In this document: positions 21,001 to 29,831 of the stretch, piece after piece
Numbering within the stretch: position 1 is the first letter of the stretch
Layout: each line of letters opens with the position of its first letter
DNA from: Saccharomycopsis fibuligera x Saccharomycopsis cf. fibuligera
Taxonomy: Eukaryota > Ascomycota > Saccharomycetes > Ascoideales > Saccharomycopsidaceae
Reading direction: 5' to 3'
DNA: 64,000 bases
Assembly (NCBI GenBank): GCA_001936135.1
Contig: CP012816.1
Coordinates: forward strand, 124,001 to 188,000
Made by a program: the position numbers and the translations under genes
The notes under the pieces: generated by a model
What the model was told of the DNA's origin: nothing
The model's input: only the letters and a program-made list of their open reading frames with translations
The model's database searches: none

Positions 21001-21252
21001 GCTACTGATTCTGGGGCTGATGCTGATGCCGCAGTTCCAACAGCCAACCCAGAAAGAGTTCCAGAATTGTCTTACAAATTCGATGAACTGAAACAAATTT
21101 TACCGGATAGTGCTGGGAGTAAAGGTAGTCGTACTGCAGTGATCTTGAAGATGAGATTGCCTACTTCTGCATACGCTACAATGGCATTAAGAGAAGTAAT
21201 GAAGATTGATACCAATCGTCGTAGTGAGACGTTTAATGTTAAGAGTTTCTAA
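18037..21252 (+). CDS. PUS7: Fusion: tRNA-ligase-type polynucleotide kinase domain + Pus7 (TruD) pseudouridine synthase
   Basis: 1071 residues from the ATG at 18037, chosen because upstream in-frame ATGs lie in non-coding-like sequence. Residues about 57-325 match the central kinase domain of fungal tRNA ligase Trl1: KYVIVPVATIGCGKTTVAL (P-loop 68-73), WGHVQNDNIQ, VVIVDRNNHKYIERR, KRIIDRGVNHQSI, IMKGFINRFQRID and the linker PTPQEIDAAFDKALQYRP. Neither the Trl1 adenylyltransferase/ligase domain nor the cyclic phosphodiesterase HxT motifs are present. Pus7 begins at about 333 (ETDVGIIKYISPDL, LKQRYNDFLVNEIDLDGNV). The TruD catalytic Asp is residue 596 in RYAGTKDRRGITVQ, followed by NYFGMQRFG, IMYGHAYQSYVWNSV and TSAYATMALREVMK. 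Pus7 makes pseudouridine in tRNA (positions 13, and 35 of pre-tRNA-Tyr), U2 snRNA and mRNA. No stop or splice site separates the halves. Confidence 0.9.
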   Translation: MSEQIQDSSNVEKRTLGATAEEIEFSKRIKLVSPQESEPATETAAAEAASTTPVVITKYVIVPVATIGCGKTTVALTLQTLFPTWGHVQNDNIQDAKSNPHTLERSALEILAGVNTGDNETQPPKDVVIVDRNNHKYIERRMLMQNIDKLKKEYLPNDANSRYKIKYIALNFLNFSNFQKQNQGQFQSAKMDINNVSVSDFVRKDEKLWQITHKRIIDRGVNHQSIQVPDNGDTSDIDYIMKGFINRFQRIDASTDPDSWFDLIIELDPYGENSSRTNIDTIISQLNAKMPEIFRTTTTNQQQQQGPLQLPTPQEIDAAFDKALQYRPTFRKIFDNLSRNNANAANPTAKGVQETDVGIIKYISPDLMAFAGTLKQRYNDFLVNEIDLDGNVIHLLDEGLPNKHDRKREKRKNNDTSNNFNVADSSNCSNDGSNVSQVQLEGAKPKPEQPKFEISETYKQRLIQILGDEDFHNLMNVFQLSKTMTTTKKFTDKVERTQLHQLIREAFGGKIESITNGDNTMKFGIANNRTRKQRGANTNNGNKQQANPDPYGLGPKKEYLHFVVYKENKETMEVANLISKFLRTSNKLVRYAGTKDRRGITVQAACISRIGVERVNGLNKSLRGVRLGSFKYSNDSLTLGDLQGNEFVITIRDVRSLNESKTVEEIIKTNFESLKEKGFLNYFGMQRFGTFSVSTHEIGKEILLGNWAKACELLLSNQELVLPESVKAREIWESTKNPSLALREMPRKCIAEISILKSLHEESQRTNSQNFTSSQFFQALMKIPRNLRIMYGHAYQSYVWNSVASRRFELFGLTIVPGDLIIVEQNTAELVQEQQQQETETEVDELEGGEDIRNDTFIRARPVTAEEIEQGKFSVYDVVLPTPGFDIVYPENPDIKQVYVEIMAKDGLDPMQMTRNVREFSFAGSYRHLLNKPSHLEYHLRHYDDPIQDLVVNDLDLLRKFKQEQKAKLATNDAAVTANVATTVTTTGATDSGADADAAVPTANPERVPELSYKFDELKQILPDSAGSKGSRTAVILKMRLPTSAYATMALREVMKIDTNRRSETFNVKSF

Positions 21253-21963
21253 ATAGTTCAAAAAGTTAAGACTAGTCAATTTTTTATTTTTCATTTTTTT
21301 TTTTTTTTTTGTATTTTTATTTTTTCAAAGCTGTTACAATTTCCGAAATTTTCAGGTGTTTTGTAGGACGTGCTTCTTTTCAATACCCCCACCCCCTAAC
21401 GATATATCGCGGTTGATCAACTGAAAATCAAACTCATTTTACTTTTGATTTAATGGCTCGTGAAAACTGGAAACAAGTAAAATAACGGAGTCAAGATCTA
21501 CGTGCAAGTGTTAAGATTAACTTGTATATTTGTGAATAAAAATTGTAGAAATAAAAAATTATACCAAAAGATAGCATTACCTTTTTTGTTTTTCGCTAAA
21601 ATCAAAACATTGATTGAAACAAACCACCTAATGCAAAAAATTGATAGGACATGATATGACATGATTATACTGTTTCAAAGCAATGTTATGCGCTACTCAT
21701 TTTTTCTTCTTTGTCATTACGACATATTACTATCTTTTGAAAAACACACACACGCTGTTTTTTGACATGACACATCACTGTAAAAATCATTATCGTTATT
21801 ATTATGTCAGCATTTTATTGAATATTTTACTCTTCTATTTCCTTCATTTAACAAAATCCTAGCACAGTACAGCAATTTGTTTTCTTTAACACCGCACTAA
21901 ACCAACTTCTCCATTCTTATTAGACGTAAAGTCCGTCTCTTTGGGCGAAACTGATCAAGCTAC
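21253..21963. other. Convergent 3' region, kinase-PUS7 / COX8
   Basis: 711 bases of AT-rich spacer with a long T tract (21293-21310), a short C-run (21387-21397) and CA repeats (21745-21755). No gene or RNA gene was seen. Confidence 0.6.
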
Positions 21964-22203
21964 TTATAAAGAGCCGGATTTGTACAATTGCCAGTAAACA
22001 GCGATAAAAGGAAGAGCAAAACCAAAACCTAAGAAACCAAAGTGGATAATAGCATATGGGATTTTTCTATTGTGGACCTTGAATGGAAGGTTGGAGTATG
22101 GACCTTCAGCAAAGTGACCAGATTGTCTGGCCAACGTGGTGGAGAAACCACGTCTAGCAGCAAAGTTTCTAGAAGCAGCAAAAGATTGTCTAGCAGCGAA
22201 CAT
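21964..22203 (-). CDS. COX8: Cytochrome c oxidase subunit VIII (COX8)
   Basis: 79 residues. An Arg/Ala/Ser-rich presequence (about 1-27, MFAARQSFAASRNFAARRGFS) precedes the mature part GHFAEGPYSNLPFKVHNRK and a single membrane helix (AIIHFGFLGFGFALPFIAVYW), ending QLYKSGSL. The NLPFKV-x3-K-x-PYA and HFGF-x3-GFA patterns match yeast Cox8 (mammalian COX7C). It is a small inner-membrane subunit of complex IV. It is divergent from COX9. Confidence 0.95.
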   Translation of the reverse strand: MFAARQSFAASRNFAARRGFSTTLARQSGHFAEGPYSNLPFKVHNRKIPYAIIHFGFLGFGFALPFIAVYWQLYKSGSL

Positions 22204-22588
22204 TTTGTGTTGTGTTGAGAGTTGTGTGTATGGTTCTTTGTGATAACTGGTATCGGTTACTGGTATATTATTGTCTATTATCTATCTAATTGCTTGAGTT
22301 GTGATTTTTTCAGTTCTTTTGGTGCTTCTGTAGTTGCCCGGCCGGCTAGGCAAAGTCAGGACATTTCCATTTTTTTCTTATTTTTCATCGCTGTGATTGG
22401 TTGTGCCGTGTTCAGCTGATTTTTCCCACTTGCTGGAAAAATAGAAAATTCACACAAAATTATCAGCAAGAGACAGAAGGTGCAATAAGCAAGAGATATA
22501 TAACGTCGTTCGCTCATTCACTCACTCACTGACTGATTGGCTATCTTCGATATCAATACTTACTTTCAAACACAGATACATATTCATA
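22204..22588. promoter_or_regulatory. Shared COX8/COX9 promoter with two CCAAT boxes
   Basis: 385 bases between two divergent complex IV genes. ATTGG (CCAAT on the minus strand) occurs at 22396-22400 (GTGATTGGTTG) and 22536-22540 (CTGATTGGCTA). These match the Hap2/3/4/5 target TNATTGGT/C. The simplest reading is co-regulation of both subunits by the CCAAT-binding complex. Confidence 0.65.
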
Positions 22589-23121
22589 ATGGCTATCGCT
22601 CCAATTACAGGTGCTCTTAAGAGACGTGCTGCTACAGATGTCGCCGTTGGTTTTGGTAAGTGGATGACTATTACGATTATGATGAAAAATTGTTGTTCTA
22701 TGGGCTGGAAGGGCAAGGGAAAATAAAAAACATAATGAAGAGTTTATTGATTTTTACAATTTCACCAGGAGACTGTGTCTACCATGAAAATAGATCAAGC
22801 CTCAAGGCATAACCAGTTTATTAGCATATTTAGGAGGCTGTCAAAATATTCGAATTTTCTATCAATACCCATTAATACCATTCATACGATCAAAAAACTA
22901 CGTAAATCATTAAAATCAGGATCACCAAACTCACCAGCCCCAGCCTTCCATTTTCATGCTTTGTTTGCCCTCTCGTAACCGTATACTAATCAGCCATTAT
23001 TGTAGCCATCGGTACCGTTGGTGCTGTTTACTGGTGGTGGGGTTTCCACAAAGGTGTTGTTAACAAGAGAGAAAGCTATTATGCTTCTTTGGCTGCTTCC
23101 AAGCAAGCTGAAGAAGAGTAA
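22589..23121 (+). CDS. COX9: Cytochrome c oxidase subunit VIIa (COX9), spliced
   Basis: Exon 1 is 22589-22655 (67 nt), the intron 22656-23005 (350 nt; donor GTAAGT, branch TACTAAT at 22984, acceptor TTGTAG), exon 2 23006-23121. The product is 60 residues, against 59 in S. cerevisiae. It reads MAIAPITGALKRRAATDVAV then GFAIGTVGAVYWWWGFHKG and KRESYYASLAASKQAEEE. The MxIAPITGxxKRR start and the YWWWGFH core are diagnostic of Cox9. It is a single-span inner-membrane subunit of complex IV. The gene is invisible without splicing because exon 1 has only 22 codons. Confidence 0.96.
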
Positions 23122-23650
23122 ATGGATCAAGTTTCTCAATGTTTAAATTTAACAACACTAACCATATCACAAAATGAAGTTAACTAATTCAAAGTAAAGT
23201 GAAATGATGAGATCTCTTTGAAGCAAGGATACTGTTATATCACTGCATGCACATAATTATAATCAAGAAGAACAACAAAATATTTTTAAATTAATTGAAC
23301 TAATAAAACTTGAAATAAGTCGACTAAATCTTAGTTTAAATTCCGAACGAGAGTAGTAAAAAACAAAATGGATTGGTTGCTTGATATTACTACTTGCGAA
23401 TATTAGTTCTCAGGTATTTTGTTTTATCTCTATTATTTTTTACAGATTTTTTATTACCATTACTATTAATATTATTATTTTCACGGTCATTAGTATCATC
23501 AATACATGCTACAAATTATTAAGTTATTGCCATTGTTTATTTATGTGCTTTTTTTTTAAATCATAATAATCGAGAAATGAACTGCCTCTTGGTTTTTTAT
23601 TTATTTTTATTCTCAGGTGAATAATGCTTAACATTTTGCAAACGTGCTTA

Positions 23651-23689
<39 letters not shown>

Positions 23690-23838
23690 CTATAACAGCA
23701 TACAATAGCATAAAATTTAGAGATTCCGATGTACTATAAGATTATCGTAGTTACTAAAAAGTAAAAACAGACAAAGAACGATACAATGTTCACAAACAGC
23801 TGAATTAAGCTAGGTGAAAAGACAGTTACAAACGTGTC
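23122..23838. other. Convergent 3' region COX9 / HEI10-like, with a long poly(T)
   Basis: 717 bases, strongly AT-rich, with a run of 29 T at 23656-23684. The plus-strand ORF at 23381-23566 translates ATT/TTT repeats and is not credible. No RNA gene was seen. Confidence 0.6.
23656..23684. repeat. Poly(T) homopolymer, 29 nt
   Basis: Uninterrupted run of 29 T in a convergent intergenic region. Confidence 0.95.
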
Positions 23839-25617
23839 TTATGAATGCCCCGGACCAGAATCAAAATTGAAGGTTCTTGATCTTCTTGCTCTCTTCTCGT
23901 TTGGCAATCTCGATGAATCAATATAGGTTGATGTTCTCTTTTTGTCAACTTTAATATGTGCGGATAATTTACTAGCTATTTGAGCAATTGATTTGTTACT
24001 ATTGTTATGATTTGTGGTAAATATACCACCACCTGTCTTTGCGCCATTTGCTTCTCCTTTTGCTATCCTATCTGTTACTCCATATTTTGTGCCAGGACTA
24101 GCAATGTTGTTCGTATTGACACGATCATATCCATGATTTCTTATCACTGATGAATTGATATGATTGTTTTTGTTTTTCGACGTCATGGGCCCTTTTGTTG
24201 ATGTTGATGTCATAGTTCCATATCCGTATCCATGTTCATAAGCATATTTATTCAAGTCAATGAGCATGTTGTCAGAACTATTTGATACTGGCGTCAATGG
24301 CTCAGTTTTCTTATTTTCCAATTCCATAGATTCAGTAATGCCCAATGAACTTGTCGTTTTTATTGATTGTTGGGTAAACAAGGACCCAGATGAGGAAACA
24401 TCACCTAAAACACTATCATTACTATATTTGCGGCGGGCAGTTAGTTTCATTGGGTAGCGCGGTTCTTGTTGCTGATTACTATGATCGTCATTGTTGTATT
24501 TAATGCCTGAATTGTTGTCAATATTTGTTGATTCAGCAATCTGGTTCTGTTGATAATTATTACTTCTATTATCTATTAATGGCTTAAAAGGTATGCTCCC
24601 ATTGCTAGTACTAGCACGCCTTTCGCTATTGTTGCTGGTATTACTAAACGGTATTGGCTTTTGCTGTTGTTGAGACGCTCTTTTTGTAGAATCTTCACGC
24701 ACCATTTTTGCAAACGTTTGACTTCGATCTGCTCCAGGTAAAACTTCGGGACCTTGTGGGAAACCATATCCAGCAGTAGCACTTGAAATTGATGAAGAAG
24801 CTGACTGCGTGGGTCTCAATAAATTATTTTCTGCACTATCATTGCCCAATATCGCATTTCCAATGCTTGGATGAACGCTTCTGAGACTCATGTTATTTTT
24901 GCTATTTTGAGAATATTCCAATTCTCTCACTCTGGCTCGTAGTAAAGTATTATTTCTTCCAAGTTCTCTTATTTTACTAAAGTTTGGGTAATGTTAGTAA
25001 CCGTTTTCTTGTTCAACAAAGCTTGAAGTTTTATTTCAAACAAAGATCGAGGCTAACCTACTCTTTATAATTTGCAGCTTTAACAATCTCGTCTTTCGCC
25101 GCTACTAGCATCTGCCGTTGCTTTTCTGTCCTCGTTACCAATTTGTCAATATACTGTTTTTGCGACCTTACTAGGTCGCTCATCCCACTGTATTGGAACT
25201 GCGCTACGGCAAACATCGATTCCAATTGTTGCGGTAACGGCTTGAAATATGTCATGATTTCTTCTGGTAATGCGGTATTAATTAGTTTGAGCGAGATGTT
25301 GGTAGCTTGACACAATGGACAATTTGTCTTGATATTCTGGTGATTTGAATGCATGTTTATGTTGTTGTGATCTACATTGTTAAAGCAATTCTGTTAGTAC
25401 GATTGATATAACATCAATAAAGGGAAAAAAAAAATAACTGAATCAGAGCACAAAACACAAAAGTGATTCAGTAATTACCACCAACAACATGCAAACCACA
25501 TAGTATATGAGCACAAGAAGTCAGGTACAACAACTCGCTTCCATCACCACAATCACCTCCATCACTGTATGACTTGAAACAAACCCCACAATGAATAAAA
25601 GGTTGTTGAAAATTCAT
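23839..25617 (-). CDS. HEI10/Zip3-like meiotic RING-finger protein (3 exons)
   Basis: Exon 1 25617-25479, intron 1 25478-25372 (donor GTAATT, branch TACTAAC, acceptor TGTAG), exon 2 25371-25062, intron 2 25061-24977 (donor GTAGGT, TACTAAC, TTTAG), exon 3 24976-23839. The product is 528 residues. A RING spans residues 10-67: Cys10-x2-Cys13, Cys35-x-His37-x2-Cys40-x2-His43, then CPLC at 64-67. The layout, the context TSCAHILCGLH, and the following ALPEEIMTYFKPLPQQLES and FQYSGMSDLVRSQK resemble CCNB1IP1/HEI10 and Zip3 rather than generic RINGs. A coiled coil follows (KDKIRELGRNNTLLRARVRE), joined across intron 2. The C-terminal two-thirds is Ser/Asn-rich and disordered. The family comprises SUMO/ubiquitin E3 ligases that mark crossover sites on the synaptonemal complex. 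It could instead be a different small RING family, but the post-RING match argues against that. Confidence 0.82.
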
Positions 25618-25798
25618 TTTTTAATAATTTAATAATGCTAATTTTCCAATTTTTTGGTTTTGAAAATAAGCGCCTTTAAGTTGGTCAGCGTTGGAAAGGT
25701 CAGAGTTGGACCGACACTGCTTCTTTAAGTTTCTTAAGAAAAGAAAACATGAAGACAAAGGCAATGAATGGTGATGCTTTCGAGATGCGCATGCGGAG

Positions 25799-25835
<37 letters not shown>

Positions 25836-26195
25836 TGTAGCGATGCCGATGTTGAGAAGACCGTGCATGTTAATACAATTGTGTCATCTGCTACTAAAAC
25901 TTGCTTTTCAATGGTATATTGTATAGTACAGTATCATATATTATAGCTTATCGTCAACAATTAAATATTAAGGTGGCGAATGCTATATACAAAGGTAATC
26001 AATAAAGCAATTTTTAGAGCCTCCCCCGTCAAAAAAAAAAGGAGTAAAAAAATGTCAACTGGTATGCAAAATAGTTGGTTCCACAACAAAACAAGCAAAC
26101 AAAACATTAATCGTAAGAAAAAGAACCAAGAAAAAAGCACAAAAATAGCAAAGCAAATCATCATAAAATCGTAAAGCGCCATTCAACTACATAAT
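25618..26195. other. Spacer between HEI10-like and MDM34 genes, with poly(A)32
   Basis: 578 bases, with 32 consecutive A at 25801-25832 and A-rich DNA (26030-26160) that yields spurious Lys-rich ORFs. No gene was seen. Confidence 0.6.
25801..25832. repeat. Poly(A) homopolymer, 32 nt
   Basis: Uninterrupted run of 32 A in the HEI10-like promoter region, about 185 bases upstream of its ATG. Confidence 0.95.
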
Positions 26196-28163
26196 TCATG
26201 GAACATATGGCGGTGGAACATCATTAAATCTTGAGTTTTTTGTGAAAAAGTCAACAGAAGACAGTCTACTTTCATCATTGAAATTAGAGAACTTTTTGTA
26301 ATATGAGGATGGCTCATAATTAGCTTGCGTATCTTTTTCTCTTCTCAGTTTCTCATTCAAACTCAACTTGAGCAGTATTGGAGAACTTCTTCCATCTTTT
26401 GCATCGGTTTTTTGTTCTTTTTTGATACTTTTTTCTTTGGCTTTTTGTTTCTTTTCCTGCTGCTGTTGTTTTTTCTTATAGCTGTTTGTAATGATTGCGG
26501 AATTGTTCAATCCTAATGATAAACTAAGCATCAACTTATTTTTCAAAGGATTTTCAAACTCGCGGTTTCTTTCAGTTGATGACGAGGATGATAACTGGGT
26601 AACCAACTTTGGTCTTCTATCAACAGTATTGACTCTGCTAATTGCTGGTTTGGTGCTTTCAGAAATAGCGCCAGCGGCAGCACCAGCACCAGCGCCAGCG
26701 CCAGCGGCGGCAGCAGCAGCAGCTTTCTTTTCTTTGTTTTGTTCTTGATAAAGAGAACGGAGATACTCAACGCTAGCAGAGGAAGAACTCAAAGCTCGTT
26801 TGTTTCTCAATTGTTGGTTACTAGAAGTATCAATGGACAAATTGGAAAGGCTCAATTCATTATCGTCACCTTCTTCATCAACAAGAGTAGAGCTATCACC
26901 AATAGATTCAGGGTACTCCAACGCCGGCACAGAACGAGATGGAGATGGGGTGGTGTTAGCAGTCTTGCTGGTAGCTGCGGTGGTGCTGACATTGGACTTG
27001 AGTTGTTGTTCATTGATTTTCTGCTCATCCTTTGTAGCAGCACTCTTTCTGCCGCCAAGCTTGATGACTCTTCTTTTTGGTTTTTTCACTTTCTTATTGT
27101 TAGTTTGATGCTTGTTGTTGTAGCTCATTGATTGGTATTTGCTAACATCAATGACGCTTTTCTCAATAGAATTGTAGTCTTTGCCCGAGTCGCTTTCAGC
27201 GGTGAACAATTCTATTGGTAGACTGTTGGAATATTTGTTGTTGAATGGCAAAGTGTTGAAATCTTTGGACAACTTGCTCATCAAAAGGAACGTGTTTTGG
27301 TTGCTGGTCAATAAATTGTCATTCAAGTACTTTTCAACCATTGAACGCTGAATGAAATCTTTGATGACCGGTGCAGACAATGATAACGATTGTCTAGAAG
27401 CACTTAGTGTCGACAACCGCAACAAGTTAGCCGGAGAAAGATCTGGCCCGTCCGGATTGATGTCAGAAAATAAAACCACCTTCTCCTTTTCAGCCTTGTT
27501 GCGGTGGCTGTTGTTATTGCTGCTGCTGCTGGTACTGAGCAACTGTGAGTGTATGTTGTTTGTCCACTTTTGGGACACCTTGTAGAGGACATTGGGCAAA
27601 ATTTCTCGGAATAAGTCCCTTATCTGGTTTTCTATTTGGGTTTGCAAAAAGTTTCTGATTGTTGGAATAGCGTCGAAGGTCGAAGAGACATTGATGTTCT
27701 CCAAGGGATCGTTTTTGAACACCAAGGTCAAACCCTTGGACTTGTTGAAGACAATAATGATTATACCCGACAACATTATTTTGGACAACTTCAAATTGAT
27801 GGGAATGGTGAAGTTCTGGTTGACCAACGACAAGTCTGGCAAAATGAAGTCGGAGTATTTCTGCACCAGGTTGTTGTAGAAGATATTCATCGGGTTGGCT
27901 TGGATCTTTGTCGCTAGATTTATATATGAGTCACCAGTATACTTTATCTTGAAGATACCTCTGAATTTATCGCTGTCCAAGTCGCCGATTTCCAAGATTT
28001 CCACAATGGGAGAGTTGTGGCCAAAGTTCAAGTCTTTGATCTCAATGTCGGAGGCCAAAATGCTCGGCCTCTTGCCCGAATTGAGAGCATCGTTCAAGAG
28101 CTTCTTGCTCCAGGAAATCAAGGATTCCTGCTCCAAGGAGTTCCAGTTGATGTTGACGGACAT
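26196..28163 (-). CDS. MDM34: MDM34 (Mmm2), ERMES complex outer-membrane subunit
   Basis: 655 residues. The SMP lipid-transfer domain occupies residues 1 to about 205: VNINWNSLEQESLISWSKKL, ALNSGKRPSILASDIEIKDL, VEILEIGDLDSDKFRGIFKI, IPINLKLSKIMLSGIIIIVF and ENQIRDLFREILPNVLYKVS. This strongly resembles Mdm34 of Candida-type yeasts. Mdm34 joins Mmm1, Mdm10 and Mdm12 in the ER-mitochondria tether that moves phospholipids. The remaining 450 residues are low-complexity, with a Lys/Arg patch (KKVKKPKRRVIKLGG), an Ala/Gly run (AAAAAAAGAGAGAGAAAGA, 26660-26725) and a conserved-looking terminus DVPPPYVP. A PPxY motif of that kind is used by Rsp5-type ubiquitin ligases in S. cerevisiae Mdm34. Confidence 0.95.
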   Translation of the reverse strand: MSVNINWNSLEQESLISWSKKLLNDALNSGKRPSILASDIEIKDLNFGHNSPIVEILEIGDLDSDKFRGIFKIKYTGDSYINLATKIQANPMNIFYNNLVQKYSDFILPDLSLVNQNFTIPINLKLSKIMLSGIIIIVFNKSKGLTLVFKNDPLENINVSSTFDAIPTIRNFLQTQIENQIRDLFREILPNVLYKVSQKWTNNIHSQLLSTSSSSNNNSHRNKAEKEKVVLFSDINPDGPDLSPANLLRLSTLSASRQSLSLSAPVIKDFIQRSMVEKYLNDNLLTSNQNTFLLMSKLSKDFNTLPFNNKYSNSLPIELFTAESDSGKDYNSIEKSVIDVSKYQSMSYNNKHQTNNKKVKKPKRRVIKLGGRKSAATKDEQKINEQQLKSNVSTTAATSKTANTTPSPSRSVPALEYPESIGDSSTLVDEEGDDNELSLSNLSIDTSSNQQLRNKRALSSSSASVEYLRSLYQEQNKEKKAAAAAAAGAGAGAGAAAGAISESTKPAISRVNTVDRRPKLVTQLSSSSSTERNREFENPLKNKLMLSLSLGLNNSAIITNSYKKKQQQQEKKQKAKEKSIKKEQKTDAKDGRSSPILLKLSLNEKLRREKDTQANYEPSSYYKKFSNFNDESRLSSVDFFTKNSRFNDVPPPYVP

Positions 28164-29576
28164 TCTGGAAGCGATGGATGAGGGGGGCTGCTGAATCTAT
28201 GCTGGGGAAGGAACGTGGGATAGAAGAGCGAAAAATCAAGCCATGAAGAAGGGAGCGGCAAACACACAGTCAGTTAGGAGAAGCAAAGCAAAATCTGCCG
28301 GAGGCAAAGTTGATAGCGGCACTGCGTATACGCATCGGAAAGAAAGAAGGAAAGAAAGAAGGGAAGAAAGAAAGAAAATAACGGCGCAGAGGAGGAAAAA
28401 CAAAAACAAAAACAAAAAAAGTAGAAAGTAAAAGTAACAAGCAGAAAGGTAAAAATTTTGTGTGACGCCCCGGAATTAGTTACCGGTCACATGAGCACCT
28501 GCACGGCAGCGGCACCCGCATAGTGCAGGCACACGACCCCAGAAATCAGCCGATCTGGTGTGTCTCTCCGGGATACTCTTGGACCGCAGCAGCAGCTTGA
28601 GCAGCTTGAGCAGCTTGAGCAGCAGCAGCACCATTGCAAGAAAGGCAACTGGTATAGAGCGCCGCCGGCGTGGAGCAGCCGCGCTCCATTCGTTTGCCGC
28701 CAGTCTACCTACAGCTTTGCGGTGGACGTTCCTCCGGTGCTGCCAATTACACTGTGTCTCCATGTGAAGCAGTGGCGCGGCAACGTCCTTGCCGGCAGCT
28801 GTCCGAACACCGGCACTGCCACATTGCGGCTGGGCCGCTGCTCACCCTGGGCCGCTGGATCTCTCCTATATGGCGGATGCGCATAGCAGAGAGGGGTGCG
28901 GCACCCCGTGTCTTGTGCAAAAACGCTCTCCGCCAAAACGCTCTCGGCAAAAACGCTCTCGGCAAAAACCGATCCTCTTCTGGCTGCCGCGGGACTGGTC
29001 TCCGTCGTTGAGCCGCTGCTTCTGTGGCACGCAGCTGGTTTGTTCGCAGCAGGTGAGTGATGTTTCTTGTGTGCCGGGAGAACCCACGCGCGGTGGGCGC
29101 AAGCGTTCGCGTCGCCGCTACTACTACAAAGGAAAAAAAAAACAACAACTTTGGATAGCAAAAGAAAAACAGGAATATTAAGCACGTGAGTCATCTGACC
29201 AACGTCAGCTGAGCTCTAAAAGTTCAAACTGTCTATCCAGCAGAGCACAGGCTGCTGCCAGGTGGTGTTGATGCCGACACCTCAGCCGTTGCCCGAGGCA
29301 ATCGATGGTGAGAAACGGACGAGAGGGACAAGTTGCTGCAGACCGTCGCGAACTCGGTCCCAGGCAACACCAGAAAGCTGAGTGTCGCAGTAGAAACAAA
29401 AGAAGCTGGCGGCGAGCAGAATATAGGATGGTGTGGCACAACGGCGCAACCTTGACACAGCAGTGCCGCTGGGATGTGTCGCCAGCCCCGCTCCATTGCA
29501 CGACGGCAACAACGGCTCACGGTTCCTGAGCTTTCTCCATTTCTCCAAGACGCCGGCAACTGCAAAGCCCGGAACG
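28164..29576. other. 1.4-kb spacer entering the GC-rich island; no credible gene
   Basis: The first 270 bases are the MDM34 leader, purine-rich on the plus strand with GAAAGAAG repeats (28338-28378). GC content rises sharply from about 28,440. Long overlapping ORFs occur on both strands (for example 28670-29011 plus, 28709-29194 minus, 29233-29601 minus), as expected from stop-poor GC-rich DNA; none has a recognisable domain. Local repeats: AGCAGCTTG units (28590-28622) and three copies of a 16-bp AAACGCTCTCGGCAA-like unit (28921-28972). Confidence 0.55.
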
Positions 29577-29831
29577 TCACTGGGCGTTTTCCCTGTGCCA
29601 TTCCTCGACAGTATAGGTCTTTTGGGTGAACGCGTGGATCTCTGCGATGATGTCCTTCAACTCAGTATTGACAATCCGGTGTCTTGCTAGTTTATTCTTT
29701 TTGACGAATAAATCAGATATGATCGTCACTGAAAACGACTGTCCGCAGCCGCCGCTAATATCGTGGACTACTGCATCCTGCGCTTGCAATCTGCTGATGA
29801 TTATCTGTCTGAGTTCGTCAGCTGAAACCAT
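29577..29831 (-). CDS. FRA2: BolA-like protein FRA2/BOL2 (cytosolic iron regulation)
   Basis: 84 residues, fully within the BolA fold. The sequence VVHDISGGCGQSFSVTIISD is followed by KNKLARHRIVNTELKDIIAE and IHAFTQKTYTVEEW, matching human BOLA2 and yeast Fra2. The Cys of GGCGQSF and the His of EIHAFTQK are the usual Fe-S ligand candidates in Grx-BolA pairs. In S. cerevisiae Fra2 works with Grx3/Grx4 and Fra1 to report iron status to Aft1/2. The start is ATG at 29831 in an excellent context (GCCGCCATGG on the coding strand). It is GC-rich like its surroundings although an ordinary conserved gene, which shows that the local GC bias is not confined to accessory genes. Confidence 0.93.
   Translation of the reverse strand: MVSADELRQIIISRLQAQDAVVHDISGGCGQSFSVTIISDLFVKKNKLARHRIVNTELKDIIAEIHAFTQKTYTVEEWHRENAQ

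Noticed and set aside
25801-25832. Poly(A) tail of a LINE insertion
   Set aside because: No reverse-transcriptase sequence and no flanking direct repeats were seen.
28670-29601. Overlapping long ORFs on both strands in the GC-rich spacer
   Set aside because: They occur in up to four frames at once with Arg/Ala/Pro/Ser-rich translations and no family resemblance, as expected from stop-poor GC-rich DNA.
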